This document shows, piece by piece, positions 15,452-15,547 of a stretch of 15,547 nt of DNA. The DNA is from Bacteroidia bacterium (GTDB lineage Bacteria > Bacteroidota > Bacteroidia > Chitinophagales > Saprospiraceae), in contig JAUILM010000043.1 of NCBI GenBank assembly GCA_030432855.1, positions 1-15,547 on the forward strand, in the 5' to 3' direction. The translations under genes and the position numbers were made by a program. The notes below the pieces were generated by a model. That model made no database searches. It was not told where the DNA came from and saw only the letters and a list, made by a program, of their open reading frames with translations. The number at the start of each line of letters is the position of its first letter. Within the stretch, counting starts at the first letter, position 1.

Positions 15452-15547
15452 CTATTTGCTGCTATTTGAACTGAAAAGATAGTCTTTTCCCTCAAAAGAA
15501 TTGCGATGGATGGGGCGATATATGGCATAATAAAAAACCGGAGCAGA
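15452..15547 (-). CDS. C-terminal end of an unidentified gene upstream of dctQ (partial)
   Basis: The minus-strand frame is open from the window edge to TAG at 15454-15452, giving the last 31 residues (start APVFYYAIYRPIHRN, then SFEGKDYLFSSNSSK). The stop codon directly abuts the dctQ ATG, so the gene belongs to the same operon. In TRAP operons the gene here is often the DctP binding protein, but this tail has an aromatic stretch and does not resemble a typical DctP C-terminus to me. Identity is left open. Confidence 0.5.
   Translation of the reverse strand, partial: SAPVFYYAIYRPIHRNSFEGKDYLFSSNSSK

Overview
The window looks like ordinary chromosomal DNA of a Bacteroidota bacterium, most likely Saprospiria-like. 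This placement is inferred from several things: FtsX-type permeases carrying the E(V/I)GVRK-LGA signature typical of that phylum, a DUF5060 lipoprotein, a lysine/alanine-rich AT-hook protein, the near absence of Shine-Dalgarno sequences, and two candidate -7 elements of the Bacteroidota form TAnnTTTG about 40 nt upstream of start codons. I see no rRNA, tRNA, CRISPR array, phage gene or transposase.

Layout from left to right. (1) 1-4797, all on the minus strand: a PadR regulator, an 884-residue FtsX-type permease without an ATPase, and a DUF5060/TIM-barrel lipoprotein cut by the left edge. (2) 4903-10029, minus strand: transketolase with a clear intrinsic terminator, a secreted/membrane DUF2207 protein with a glycine-rich tail, and a heparan-alpha-glucosaminide N-acetyltransferase-like (DUF5009-type) membrane protein. 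(3) 10139-12441: an AT-hook, histone-H1-like protein on the minus strand with its terminator, a 528-bp intergenic region, and a divergent plus-strand gene for a charged LEA/apolipoprotein-like protein built from 22-residue repeats. (4) 12456-13573: a HEAT-like helical-repeat protein and a PnuC transporter, divergent with only 11 bp between start codons. (5) 13619-15547, minus strand: TRAP transporter subunits DctM and DctQ, preceded by the last 31 codons of an unidentified gene whose stop codon directly abuts the dctQ start.

Most genes appear to be separate transcription units. The clear operons are padR-permease (12 bp apart) and the TRAP genes (0 and 3 bp apart). No single new multi-gene system is obvious. 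The least ordinary elements are the seven-AT-hook protein with a near-identical 66-bp tandem repeat, the neighbouring 22-mer repeat protein, the PadR/orphan-permease pair next to a glycosidase-like lipoprotein, and the tight divergent HEAT/PnuC arrangement.
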